A stretch of 57,000 nt of DNA from Glandiceps talaboti (Eukaryota; Hemichordata; Enteropneusta; Spengelidae), in the NCBI RefSeq assembly GCF_964340395.1, contig NC_135555.1, positions 1,174,001-1,231,000 of the forward strand. The letters are read 5' to 3'. This document shows positions 1 through 12,760 of the stretch, piece after piece (the first letter of the stretch is position 1; the number at the start of each line of letters is the position of its first letter). The notes beneath the pieces were generated by a model. It had not been told where the DNA came from. It did not search any database and saw nothing but the letters and a program-made list of their open reading frames with translations. The position numbers were made by a program, and so were the translations under genes.

Positions 1-94
1 TTAGTAGTGTGAGGACTTTAGCTGCTGGTACATTAGTAGTGTGAGGACTTTAGCTACTGGTACATTAGTAGTGTGAGGACTTTAGCTGCCAGAC
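1..94. repeat. 32-bp tandem repeat, cut by the left window edge
   Basis: Nearly three copies of a 32-bp unit beginning TTAGTAGTGTGAGGACTTTA. The array probably extends to the left of the window. Confidence 0.9.
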
Positions 95-3000
95 AAACTA
101 TAGAAGGGTTACATTTCTAAAGTGTCAGCTATTTAAAAACGTCTTTTGACTGACAATTATAATTCAGTTTCATCACATTTATACCATTATACCATAGTTA
201 CATAGAAATTAATATAAAAGTAGTTTCAACCTGTGGTCACACAATTCCTTGAGATTGTTGAAATGAATGGAAGGGAAAAGGGTAATCGTGCTTAATATAC
301 CTTAGATACCATTGATATTGATATTATGTTCTGAATTGATGAAAACATATCTCACGAGACTGTAAAAAAATGTACAAAGAAAGGTTAATTATAATGCCAC
401 CTCAAAATGTCACTATTTTGATCTTGGAACATTAGAATATGCTATATTGTGAAGTATTAACTTTAACCACATACATCTTGTCAAAGTCATCATGTTTCTC
501 CTATAAACATCACAAGGACACCTGGTTCTGCTGTGCATCTACGGTATAAAAGAAATCCATTTATATTTAATAATCAACTTTATGAATCAATCATATGAAC
601 TGAAGTAGTATAATTGAAGTCAATTCTGATGTTCTGAAGTATCAGTGATGCTATCACCATGGTAGACTACCGGGTATAGGGGATAATCACACAATGCAGC
701 TCTGATAGCTTTCTTACCGGAAATTTCATTTGTAGTGCCTCAGAACTAGGGCACTTTTAATCACTTGAAACCAAACTTTATGAATATTGTTGAGATGAAT
801 AGTAGAATAACAAAAGTGCTGTGTGGATGAACAAAATATGAATGAAAGTTGTGTCTTATCTTATTACCAGCATAACATAGATTTCAAATAAACCATTTCC
901 TGTACATTTTTGTTCCTTTCCCTTCCCATTAACACATGTTAACACTGTATACTGTTACATTGTATGCTGTGCTGCGTATCTGTATGGATCATGTCAGTTT
1001 TTGTGAGTGCTATCTTTTTCTTCTCTTTTTCACACAAATTGCAATAAATTTAACCTTTATCATTACCGTATTATATTTATAACTTTAAGAAATTTTTGAA
1101 AATTTTATTGTCAATATCAGTAAAAGATGGTAATATAATTTCTGTATGTTTTATTTGTTATCCCTGAAAACAAATCCAGACATTTTAACACTGATGATGT
1201 AACTGTTGGTTATGAGTTCATTGTTACAAATGATGATAAAGTTATCATTTTATCGTATACCTTAAAAATACAACTGTTTAACGAGTACTTGTTTAATTCA
1301 TTTTTAAACTGTGGTGATGTAACTGTTTGTTATGAATTCATTGTTACAGTAAGAGTTGAGTGTTGATTTGACAGCATAAATACTAGTTGATGAATCATCT
1401 GTTGTAAGTAGAAATAGAGAAAGTGTCTGACAACTCCATTAGTTGGGAAATAATGACCAGAACATGTACATTAACTGTCGGTGTAAGACTTAAAAATCAT
1501 TGTTTGTCTGCATGTGTGAACCATTGCAAAATAAAAAGTCTACAAATAGATGTCAGGCATGGAAAAATGATTTGGTGTGGAACAAAAATGAAAACTATAC
1601 TGTGACATTCATAGTAATTTTGCTTGACAGTGAATAATGCATTTTGACTCAAAAGAACAAATATGACAATATCATTTATAACATACAATATGAAATTAAT
1701 ACTACATGTAGAGTGACAGATGGCTTTTTTGGTTGTATTCTAAATACCTTACAGCTTGGTGTATGCATCACTGAATTTCATCAACTCATAGCAGGAAGAC
1801 AGATCGAACAAAAACCATTAAAAGCACTCAGCTAAATACTAATAAGCAAATATTTCAAAAGTTCACCTCATTAGATGCACTTAGAGTAAACCTAATTATC
1901 AACTAATATATCAACATTCATGTGAAATTGTTAACTGTGCGCGTAAATCTGAAGAAATCTGTAAATAACGAAAACGAGAAATATCTTTTTATCGACACAG
2001 AGGAGTACTTCTTTTGTTTCATATAAAATGAACTTCTTTGCATCTTCTTTAACACTCAACACCATATGACAGTCATATATAGAAATGAATGAAGATCAGA
2101 AGGCAAACGTGCATATTAAGTATCTGATTTGCATATCCCAAAAAGACAGATAATTTCAAATAAATGAAATGTTACTTTGATGTAAAGTTATATTAAACAT
2201 CACCGTTGTAAATCACGGATCTCTTTTGGCAAAACATCACTGTCTATCAAGCATTTTTTTCAATTCAAGTTGATTTCTATCAATGTCTATGTCTATGAGC
2301 CAGAGTACATATTTCTGTTGATGCAATGAGTATGTTTTGGATGGTGCTGTTTTGTTACTAAGATTAAATATCTTAAATATGCAAAATATGAAATATACTG
2401 AAATGTGTGGATTATAGACAACAGCATAAGTAATTATAGATGAACTTAAAAGTTACATATAACACTTCCTGACAAATTGATTTTAGAAGATAGACTTATC
2501 AGATGATCACAATAAAAAAACAAATATGCTAATTTAAGAATTACACTGTATATATTCGTGTTCTATGTGCTTCTCCACTGTCTATGGTATATTCAATAAA
2601 TGAGTGTTGTCTGAAAGTCAGACAAACTTATTTTCCTAGGAATCCAGGGGCAGCCAACCAATGTGGGTTAACTTTTACTGGAGGAAGTTTCATTATTTGA
2701 TTGACACCTCGCTTACAGCACAGCGCAGCACAGTTATAATTCTTAAACTCAGCAAGCTGTGAGTGGGTTAAAATACAGACATGATGATTACAGTTGTGAT
2801 GTACTGATGTTATTTTACTTATTTCGTCTGTGCTTTGTACCTTTTAGTAATTCCTCTGAGAATTTTATTAATTTATGTTTGAATAAATGACTTGAGATAT
2901 ACTTACAGTTATTGGTGATGTACTTGGGCCAAATTTGAAAACATTTTCTGTGACATATGTCAAGAATTTAATTGACATGGTGTTCTACTTTTTGAAACAC

Positions 3001-3180
3001 ATGTCTAATTATTACTAGTAAATTTGAGACCTGTAGCATAATAATATAACAGTTCTAGGGAAACTGAATAAATGATTTGATGAGGTAATATTTACATGCA
3101 TCCTAAAGGTGACAGTTACCTCAGAATTGTAGTACAAATACCCAAGCCTAAACCTCTCAATGCTATAACTTCATTCACGT
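95..3180. other. AT-rich sequence without recognisable genes
   Basis: Only short open frames occur (63 codons or fewer), none with recognisable composition. A motif GATGTAACTGTTNGTTATGA is repeated at about 1195 and 1316. I see nothing else I can name. Confidence 0.6.
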
Positions 3181-3700
3181 CATGTCACATCATTAGTCCA
3201 CTAACATGATGTCGCATCACATCACAACACATCACATCACCTCACATCACTAATCCACTCAGCACGTCACATCACATCACATCACATCACATCACCTCAC
3301 ATCACTAATCCACTCAGCACGTCACATCACATCACGTCACATCACATCACTAATCCACTCACATCATGTCGATTCACATCACAACACATCACATCACTAA
3401 TCCACTCACATCATGTCGATTCACATCACATCACAACACATCACATCACATCACATCACTAAATTTCACTCACATCATGTCGATTCACATCACAACACAT
3501 CACATCACTAATCCACTCACATCATGTCGCATCACACCACAACACATCACATCACATCACATCACATCACATCACATCATCTAGTACCTATAGAATACCA
3601 TTGGGGGATCTTCACATCGATATTTACATCACACCACAACACATCACATCATATCACATCACAACACATATCATATCATCTAAAATATTCCTTACATTGA
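3180..3700. repeat. ATCAC-based simple/tandem repeat
   Basis: Runs of ATCAC pentamers are arranged in larger degenerate units that contain CTAATCCACTCACATCATG. The 72-codon frame here is low-complexity. Confidence 0.9.
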
Positions 3701-4247
3701 TATTACATTGCATCATGCTACACTACACAACAGTGTATGATATCACATTACATTACATGTAAAATACATGTGTATCCAAGTTAAGTAGAGCACATCCATA
3801 TTGCTATATATATTTTATTATATGATATACATACACCTGAGACCTACTTCATTCATTCTTTATTCACTATGTGTAAACATCCTTTGTGGATAAAGAGAGA
3901 CGATTCCTTGTATGAAATTAATCTCTAGCATGAATTACCTGGAATCTGATATCATAAGTGATTAATCACCATGAATGAATCATTATCTGCAATTATCAAT
4001 ATGGCTATTGCACTTTAATTTCAACATTCAAGGTACTTCAAAAGTATACAGGGCTGTATTGAATTCATTTAATATTTTCTTTATCAGGTTATGATGCCTC
4101 TATTTTTTGTTATTTTTTCTTGTAAATTTCTGATTTTGGACCGTTTTCAATATATTATATTTTTTTTACATAAAAACGTATTTAAAAAAGTTTTATGATC
4201 AATGATCACGAAAAAATAGAGTCAGGTACTAATAGGAACTATACATA
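3701..4247. other. AT-rich spacer
   Basis: Nothing recognised beyond homopolymer A/T runs. Confidence 0.5.
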
Positions 4248-4620
4248 CTGTATGTATGTATGTATGTATGTATGTATGTATGTATGTATGTATGTACGTA
4301 CGTACGTGTGTATGTGTGTACGTGTGTACGTATGTATGTATATACGTACATATGTATGTATGTGTACGTATGTACGTACGTACGTACGTACATACGTATG
4401 TACGTACGTACGTATGTATGTATGTACATAATTATGTACATACATACATACATACATACATACATACATACGTACGTACGTACGTACGTACATACATACA
4501 TACATTCATACACACACACACAATCACAAAATATATGTACATGCATATGTACATACATACACACATACATACACACACACACACACACTTACATAAATGC
4601 ACACACAAAATATATACATT
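4248..4620. repeat. Tetranucleotide microsatellite with inverted halves
   Basis: GTAT units (4250-4295) are followed by mixed GTAC/GTAT units and then by CATA/ATAC units (4437-4505), ending in CA runs. The two flanks are complementary, so either strand can fold back. All overlapping open frames (up to 127 codons) are artefacts of the repeat. Confidence 0.92.
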
Positions 4621-4839
4621 TCTTGCTTTGATGACATAAAAGGGATTATTGAATTTACATATTATTAGAAAGAAAGAAATTATTCATTCACAATAATTAA
4701 TCAAGTTGCTAAATGGTAGAATAAGTGTGTGTTGAGAAAAATATGAGAGGAAGTATCAAATATGTAAACCTAATAGTCAGAACAGCAAAACCAGTATTAT
4801 TGATCACCCCTGTAAAAGAGTAGTTTGTCCCAGTGTGAT

Positions 4840-4994
4840 GAACCAATCAGATAAGGTGGTATTAAGGAGGTGTATAACTTAGAAGTGCAAGTATTTGTTT
4901 TTGTAATTGTGGAACATATGTAGTCTTGGAGTTTGCCTGTGTGGATGAGAGAGAACGGGAAAGTAAAGCCTACTGAATCCGTACAGCAAGATTG
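4840..4994 (+). promoter_or_regulatory. Possible promoter and non-coding first exon
   Basis: A CCAAT box within AACCAATCAG (4842-4851) lies upstream of a compositionally mixed stretch that ends in the strong donor ATTG|GTGAGT (GT at 4995). It could be the distant 5' UTR exon of the cyclase gene or of an unknown RNA. Evidence is weak. Confidence 0.2.
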
Positions 4995-5586
4995 GTGAGT
5001 ATTTCACATTGCCATATAATACTAGAGCTGACATGCTTGTTCACTGAATTGGAATGACTTTATATTTTGTTGTTCCAGACCAGTTGATTCATTTCTTAGT
5101 ACTCTCAAGTTACAGGGATGTGATTGATGTAAATTGTCCTTGTAATAAGGTCAGACTATCATAGATAGCACAGCAGGGGGGTCAAGTCCAATTCTTTAAC
5201 AGCAGATTAAGTTGCAGTGTATATATATAAAAGCTGTAAGTTTTATTAGCACCAGTTTCTTCTTAGTGATTTAGCTATGTAGCAACACTTCAAGGAGTGT
5301 ATACATACACAGTTGAACAGCAGCAAATTTAGTGGTCACTTCCCTGTGGTGTTTGATAAAGTAGGTATGTGCTATTTGGGTTTTTGTTTTCTTTTGCTGT
5401 CTACTAATATAGTGTCTACCATCTTATACATACTTCCCTTTCTCACCCAACCATAAGCTCTTATGTAAAATGAATTCAATGCATATCTTGTAAGACATTT
5501 ATAACTAAAAGCTAGCTGTCAAACATCTTATAGTAATTCTTAGACTAGTGTATATTATATACTATACCCATGTTAAAACTATGGAA
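4995..5586. other. AT-rich spacer
   Basis: No open frame or repeat that I can name. Confidence 0.5.
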
Positions 5587-5687
5587 AGTCAATAAACCTC
5601 TGCCGCAGTGCTAGCAGACATCAGTGATAAATTTTTGTCAATAAACCTCTGCCGTAGTGCTAGCAGACATCAGTGATAATTTTTTGT
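5587..5687. repeat. 50-bp direct duplication
   Basis: Two adjacent copies of a unit that starts GTCAATAAACCTCTGCCG differ by very few bases. Confidence 0.9.
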
Positions 5688-7203
5688 TCATGTTTTATCT
5701 TCACAAACCCAACAGAGTGTATAATAATTTGTTGATTTAAAGCTATGGTAACTTAATTAAGAATATATTATTAGAATTAAATTACTAACAACTAAATGTC
5801 AGTGTTGCTAATTAGCTACATAATTCGTAATTTGTCTTGTGAAGAGACAAATTATATATGCAGCAATTATTTACTTTGTGAGAGCTTTAATACTATAAAA
5901 TGTTGACTTGTGATTTTTTTCAATATAATGCACAGGAAATTACCAAAATTAACAGATAATATCAGAAACAGTAATCTCAGATTCTATAAATACAACAAGA
6001 ATTCGGAAGTAAATTAAGGTATTAATTTAATATGGAATAAAGTTATTAAATAGATTACAAGTAAACAGATCACTATCTGATGAAATAAAGTAATCAATCC
6101 AAATTTGAGATATGTCAATTACCAGAATTTTTGTATCGAAACTGAAAAGAAACGTAATATATAAATTAGTTATCGTATCTAGATAAAAAATGGAAAAAGA
6201 TAACAAATGTAGATTACCTGTAACGAAATCCACTGTCTGATAAAATGAATCACTGAACAAGGAAGTCATTCACTATGGAAACAAGTACCATTCAACTGGT
6301 AATATGAGAGTAGCGCAATTCTTGATAGACATCAGAACGAATAGAGGTTGATTTTTACTAATCAACATAGAATCAAGGTATTCATAGAAGATAAATACAA
6401 ACATTGTTCTGTAGTGTATTCATTATTTCAAGTAGCTGGATGTAAGTTTGTGTTGTCAATGCTTAATGTAAAATCTCCATGCGAACACATTCTCGTATTG
6501 CTGCTGAAGCAACAAAATATGAAGGCAGGTACATTTTGGACAGTGCCATTTACGTCATTGTACAAGTACAGAATAGACCAACCTAAATATGTGGTTTTAA
6601 AAGTTGGTACCCTACTATATTTTAGTCTTGTGGCTTATTTGCATTTATAAATTTAAAAATAGTAGTAAACATGTAGAATCACACACCAGCCTTGAATTCA
6701 CTCTTATAGGTCACGAACTGACTACAATTTATGAACATTTACTGTAGAAATATGCTAGGAATGGTAATTTAGGAATTCTCTACTCCATTAAAACGGTAGC
6801 TAGCATCATTGAATCTTTCACTCGTAAAACATATTTATGCTAGTGATAATTTACAACGATATTTTTAAAAGAAATTATTGGGGTTGCTAAATTCCAGTGT
6901 ACAGAAAGGTTAAAGGGTGACAGTGCTGTGTGGTTCTTGTAATGTGACCTATTACTTGATTTGATGTCACTGACCCATAACTTTTTATTGCTGTCTCAAA
7001 CAATGTATCCTCCTGTTTCCATGCTTAGCTGAATAATGACAATACAACCTGGTGACAATACCCCAAAACTTCATGACAAAGTTTCAGTCTATTACACAAC
7101 AGAGTTTAAAAGGTGGTTTACAACTCACCTTTTGAACACAATCACACCTACCATCATAAGCGATATCTTCAACAATGTCATTAGGATCATGATCATTGTA
7201 GTT
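5688..7203. other. AT-rich sequence without supported genes
   Basis: The longest open frame (6348-6650, 100 codons) has no recognisable motif and AT-driven composition. It may be chance. Confidence 0.5.
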
Positions 7204-7229
7204 TAGGATTATTGTTAATATCAACATCG

Positions 7230-7286
<57 letters not shown>

Positions 7287-7305
7287 CCACCACCACCATC
7301 ATCTT
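7204..7305. repeat. CAT/CAC trinucleotide microsatellite
   Basis: About 25 ATC units (7228-7285) pass into CAC units. Confidence 0.95.
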
Positions 7306-7431
7306 TCTAAAGAACTTCACTGTGTATTTGTCCTATGTACACAAAATACTAAAATATACACAAAAAGTGGTAATGAGGTACGATCCAATACTGTTGTAAA
7401 GTATGATGATTGATGTGTACATCGATATCAT

Positions 7432-7519
7432 CTGCACCACCACCACCACCATCATCACCATCATCACCACCACGACCACCACAGCCATCACCACCACCAC
7501 CACCACCACCACCACCACT
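7432..7519. repeat. CCA trinucleotide microsatellite
   Basis: An interrupted run of CCA/CAT units. The Gly- and Val-rich frames on the - strand (7333-7665, 7349-7573) are products of it. Confidence 0.95.
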
Positions 7520-8384
7520 AGCATCAGCAATGCCAACATTATTCTGAACTGCCCCCTCACTATCATATGACATTTACTTTCTGGAATATATTGTGAGTAA
7601 TGACAGAATGAATAATTTGTACGGGAATAAAAACTCACAAAACATTTACTGTCATATTGTTTCATAGTTTACTAATAATATTTCTGCTTCTATGTTGAAA
7701 TGTATAATGCTGCCTTTCCAAAGAAATGACCTAGTCCAAGTTTCAAAAAACAAACACAGAGAATCAATCAATCAAAAGAATTTGTATAGCACCAAAATCC
7801 AATACGAATATCGTGATTCCAACCAGAAACAGTGGCAGCTGGAAGTTTTAAAAGTCATCCAAATATTTATAAGTTAGTAGATTTTTACAGAAATACTACC
7901 TCATGCAAATGTATGCAAATGTTCGCTGATACTGAAAAGACAATAATTCACTCTGTTCTTGTTTATCTTAGGTTGACGTTTGAGAGTGTTGTAGATTTTA
8001 TGAACAGATGTACAGATGGTATGACAGCAATGTAGTCAGTATTTAGGCTAGCTATATACAGAAATAACTATCAAATTGCAGCTGTTCACTTAGAGACATG
8101 TACAGAAAATATCCTAAATATTCAACCCGTTATTGCAACCTAGACATATAATATATGCATATCATTTGCATTTCATTCCAGATGAATCTTGTTAAATCGT
8201 CAAACATAATAACTGTACATTGTAGACTTGGTGGGGTTTGATCTTATCTGCTTATCAAAAATTTATATCTTGCTTTAAAATGTGCTCATAAATTACTCTG
8301 ATACTATCTGGGAATAAATTATAAAGAATGACTCTCAAAGTGTCTGAGAAAGTAATTAATAATTTTGTTTTTACTATTTTGCAC
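7520..8384. other. AT-rich spacer
   Basis: Frames of 61 and 67 codons overlap here without recognisable features. Confidence 0.5.
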
Positions 8385-9080
8385 CACAGTGGCTTGTAGA
8401 CTAGTTTTGTTGATAGTGATTGAGAAAATAAAGATAACCTTTGATAAGCAGTTTTGACCAGTGACTTGTAAACTGTATTAATTTGTGAGTAGACAGTGAA
8501 TTACACATGCACAGAGATTCTGAATGTAGATAACTTAGTTGCTTTCACCACAGTGGCTTGTAAACTTTAAGTCTGAGCATGAAAAGTGAATCACAAAGAC
8601 TCTGAAAGTAGATAATGTACGTAGCTGCTTGTACCACAGACTGCACAGTGGCTTGTAAACTTTAAATTTGAATCACAAAGTCTCTGAAAGTAGATATTAT
8701 CCACATATACCACAGACTGCATAGTTGCTTGTAAACTTTAAATCTGAGAGTGAAAAGTGAATCACAAAGACTCTGAAAGTAGATAATGTACATAACTGCT
8801 TATACCACAGACTGCAAAGTGGCTTGTAAACTTTAAGTTTGAGAGTGAAAAGTGAATCACAAAGACTCTGAAAGTAGATAACGTACCACAGACTGCACAG
8901 TGGCTTGTAAACTTTAAATTTGAATCACAAAGACTCTGAAAGTAGATAATGTACATAGCTGCTTGTACCACAGACTGCACAGTGGCTTGTAAACTTTAAA
9001 TCTGAGAGTGAAAAGTGAATCTTATAGAATATGAAGGGAGATAATTTAGCTGCTTGCACCACAGTGATTTGTAAACTAAT
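8385..9080. repeat. Degenerate minisatellite, unit about 78-93 bp
   Basis: Seven to eight imperfect copies of a unit with GTGGCTTGTAAACTTTAA and CACAAAGACTCTGAAAGTAG. Unit length varies by internal deletions. Confidence 0.88.
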
Positions 9081-9164
9081 TCAGTCAATGGTGATTGAAT
9101 TATTAAAATTAGTTAAGAATTCACAGAAAATAAGTCCAAGTCCAAGATTGAGCTACTTCGTTGT

Positions 9165-9645
9165 CTACCAAAGATGTCACTAAAGATCTTTGATTTGTTA
9201 CTGTGTCAGTTTACAAGTCACTTGGGTCAGGATTTTAAAGCTACCCTTAAAGTGATGCATGCCAGCAAAGATATTTGATTTGTTATTGTGTCCATATACA
9301 CGTTTCTGTGGTCAATATAAAAGGTCATTGATTTGTTACTATGTCAGTTTTAATACAAGTTACAGTTGTAAGGACTTAAGAACTATTTGTAAAATGGTGT
9401 GTGCCATCAATGTCACTAAAGGTCTAAGACTTTGATTTGTTACTGTGTCAGTTTACAAGTTCCTGTGGTCAGCCGCCGGACTGAGTTACCATTAAAATCA
9501 TACAATGTCACTTGAAAGGTCTTTGATTTGTTACTGTGTCAGTTTACAAGTGCCTGTGGTCAGCCTTGGGACTGAGTTACCATTAAAATGATGCATGCCA
9601 GCAATGTCACTAAAGGTCATTGATTTGTTACTGTGTCAGATTAGA
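9165..9645. repeat. Degenerate minisatellite, unit about 100 bp
   Basis: Five to six imperfect copies of a unit with TTTGATTTGTTACTGTGTCA, GTTTACAAGT and ATGCATGCCAGCAATGTCAC. Confidence 0.85.
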
Positions 9646-10356
9646 GAAAATATCAAAGTTTGTGTGATTGCCACTAGTGGACATTCATCAAATTACACTG
9701 GAACTGAAATGGATACTAGCTGTTTGCAGGTTATAAATTGACAAAAGTTACATGATATTCAAATGTAAGGTTCCAGTAGCTATTACGAACAGAAAGAAGT
9801 AGGAGTTTGCCTTAAGTGAAAACAATTTTAAATATGACAGTTACTTACAGGCTTCTGGTCTATACTAGCATTGAACAGAAATTCTGCACATTGAGAGTAC
9901 ATGCCCGTATCTGTTAATATTACTGACTTAGATGTGGCATATCTAGCACGTTTTATCCTTTTCTTGTAGATATTTTCTAAGTAAAAATACACATGATCAC
10001 ATTATTTCATTTCACCAATGGTGACAACTGATACACAATATTATTTGAGAAATTCATTTTTAAGCAATAAATATCTCTAAATCTTTTGTGTCATTGTAAT
10101 GGGAGAACACAAGTTACAGTCACCAGACTGCCTGCTGTCATTGACTATCATTGTGATCAATGAAAAACAGCATTTATGCAAACTTTATTTAAAATTATTA
10201 CTGAAGATATTGTTGACTTGATGGTTTAATTTCATTTTTAGTATAGTCTTATGGCTGACAGAGAGAAAAATTAGCCTACCTGTAGTCTTAGTCAAGAGAC
10301 TGCTGATATGTTTATTCAGTAATCATAACTGATATTTGAATTTTTGAATTTCACTC
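9646..10356. other. AT-rich spacer
   Basis: Nothing recognised. Confidence 0.5.
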
Positions 10357-10556
10357 ACAGTCACATACCCAGGCACACAATATCTTGTGCAATACATTGT
10401 GGGTAGACTCAAGGATGGTGAGCAAAATTCAAAAGTTTTTGAATTTCACTCAAAGTCATCAAGTCTACTCAGAAATGTATTGAAGACATACCCAGGCACA
10501 CAATATCTTGTGCAACACATTGTGGGTAGACTCAAGGATGGCGAGCAAAATTCAAA
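10357..10556. repeat. Direct duplication, period about 124 bp
   Basis: CACAATATCTTGTGCAA and CATTGTGGGTAGACTCAAGG occur at about 10377-10417 and again at about 10499-10537. The 68-codon frame here only reads the duplicate. Confidence 0.85.
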
Positions 10557-10598
10557 AATTACAAATGTCAGTTTAATACGATTGCTGAAATAATGTCA

Positions 10599-10799
10599 GC
10601 CACCCTTCAAGACTACAGGTAGGCTGAGAAATGTGTTTTGATGTGACTAGCCACCCTTCAAGACTACAGGTAGACTGAGAAATGTGTTTTGATGTGACTA
10701 GCCACCCTTCAAGACTACAGGTAGACTGGGAAATGTATTTTGATGTGACTAGCCACACTTCAAGACTACAGGCAGGCTGGGAAATGACTGTTTTACTCT
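10599..10799. repeat. 51-bp minisatellite, 4 copies
   Basis: Units start at 10599, 10650, 10701 and 10752 (GCCACCCTTCAAGACTACAG). The period of 17 codons keeps a - strand frame open. The peptide is repetitive and has no support as a protein. Confidence 0.93.
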
Positions 10800-11032
10800 G
10801 ACAACTGCATGATTCTTTTAACTGACAATGAGGACAAGCAAATATGTATCCTCTCTGTATAGATTTGACTGGCACTGTTTATAACTGTCATTCTTTACTT
10901 GATTGTCAGGTTACACATTTTGCTGAATAGAACATTTAAATTCACTATTACTGCAAGGTGACAGGTTAGGGCAATATGTCAATACAGTTTTCATAATTCC
11001 ATGGAATAGTGTCATTTGACATACCGTGGTAT

Positions 11033-11396
11033 CACATTAAAGTATGGATGACAAATAGATATTTATTTTGGATTTGTAATCACTAAAACAACTCAACTAT
11101 GTTTTTACACTTGGAAAAACAATGTGAAACAACATATACTAAATTCTGGTTTGTAACTCAATAAATTACAAAACATTAAAAAATGTGTAAAATATTTGGT
11201 ATTGTACGTACAATGACAAACTTTTTACACAGTTTGTAGCTTGTTTGTAATGTATTGACTTACAAATATGGACTTAGTCGATGCTATTTCACATAATTTT
11301 TTTAAAGCAGGAAAACATAGACATAGAGATGCCTTAAGAATTAAAGATCCAAAATAAATACCCATTTGCCATCCATATGGCCACTTTAAAATGTTT
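11033..11396. mobile_element. Long-palindrome MITE family P, copy 1
   Basis: Arms of about 150 bp are inverted copies of each other (TATTTATTTTGGAT against ATCCAAAATAAATA; CAATGTGAAACAACAT against ATGCTATTTCACATAAT; TTTGTAACTCAATAAA against the diverged TGTATTGACTTACAAA). The outer ends read TTAAAGT and ACTTTAA, so TTAA may be the target site, as for piggyBac or Kolobok elements. Confidence 0.65.
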
Positions 11397-11472
11397 TTCC
11401 ATTAAGTCATTTACATACACAGAGATAGACACACAGACAGACTATTGAATGTTATAGTCCAGTTGTACAATA

Positions 11473-12359
<887 letters not shown>

Positions 12360-12760
12360 ATATGTGACATTGTCTATTTGTCTGTCCACCTATTTATGTT
12401 TATCCATCATTTATCAGTCATGAGATGCCAATAGTGTTCAAACTTGGCACTTGGCACAAAGGTGATTTAAAGTACTATCAGTACAGGGAATACATAGTGC
12501 ATAATATTATTTGCCAACCTGACAAAATTTAGCTAAATTTTGAATTGCAGCATGTAATTGTCATATAAAACAGTCACAATGTATTTCAGACCAACCAACA
12601 ATGTTCAAATTTGGCACAAAGGTGACTTAAAGTACAATCAGTATATTAGGGAACATTTTATAGTGTGTAATTTTTTGCCAACCCAATAAAGTTTAGCTAA
12701 ATTATGAATTGCAGCATTTGTCACATTAAACAGTGACAATGTGTACCTTAAGAAACCAAT
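12360..12760 (+). mobile_element. Decayed non-autonomous element with about 170-bp duplicated core
   Basis: A TTTGTCTGTCC stretch precedes two diverged copies of a core unit that share AATGTTCAAATTTGGCAC and GCACAAAGGTGA and end with AGCTAAATTNTGAATTGCAGC. The phrase GGCACAAAGGTGAC also occurs in the 54.4-kb element, so the two probably belong to one family. Confidence 0.5.

Noticed and set aside
4195-4639. Several 80-127 codon frames on both strands (Tyr/Met/Val and Tyr/Thr/His-rich)
   Set aside because: Pure translation of the tetranucleotide microsatellite.
6348-6650. 100-codon + strand frame
   Set aside because: No recognisable motif, no splice-site support, AT-driven codons. Length is within chance expectation for this window.
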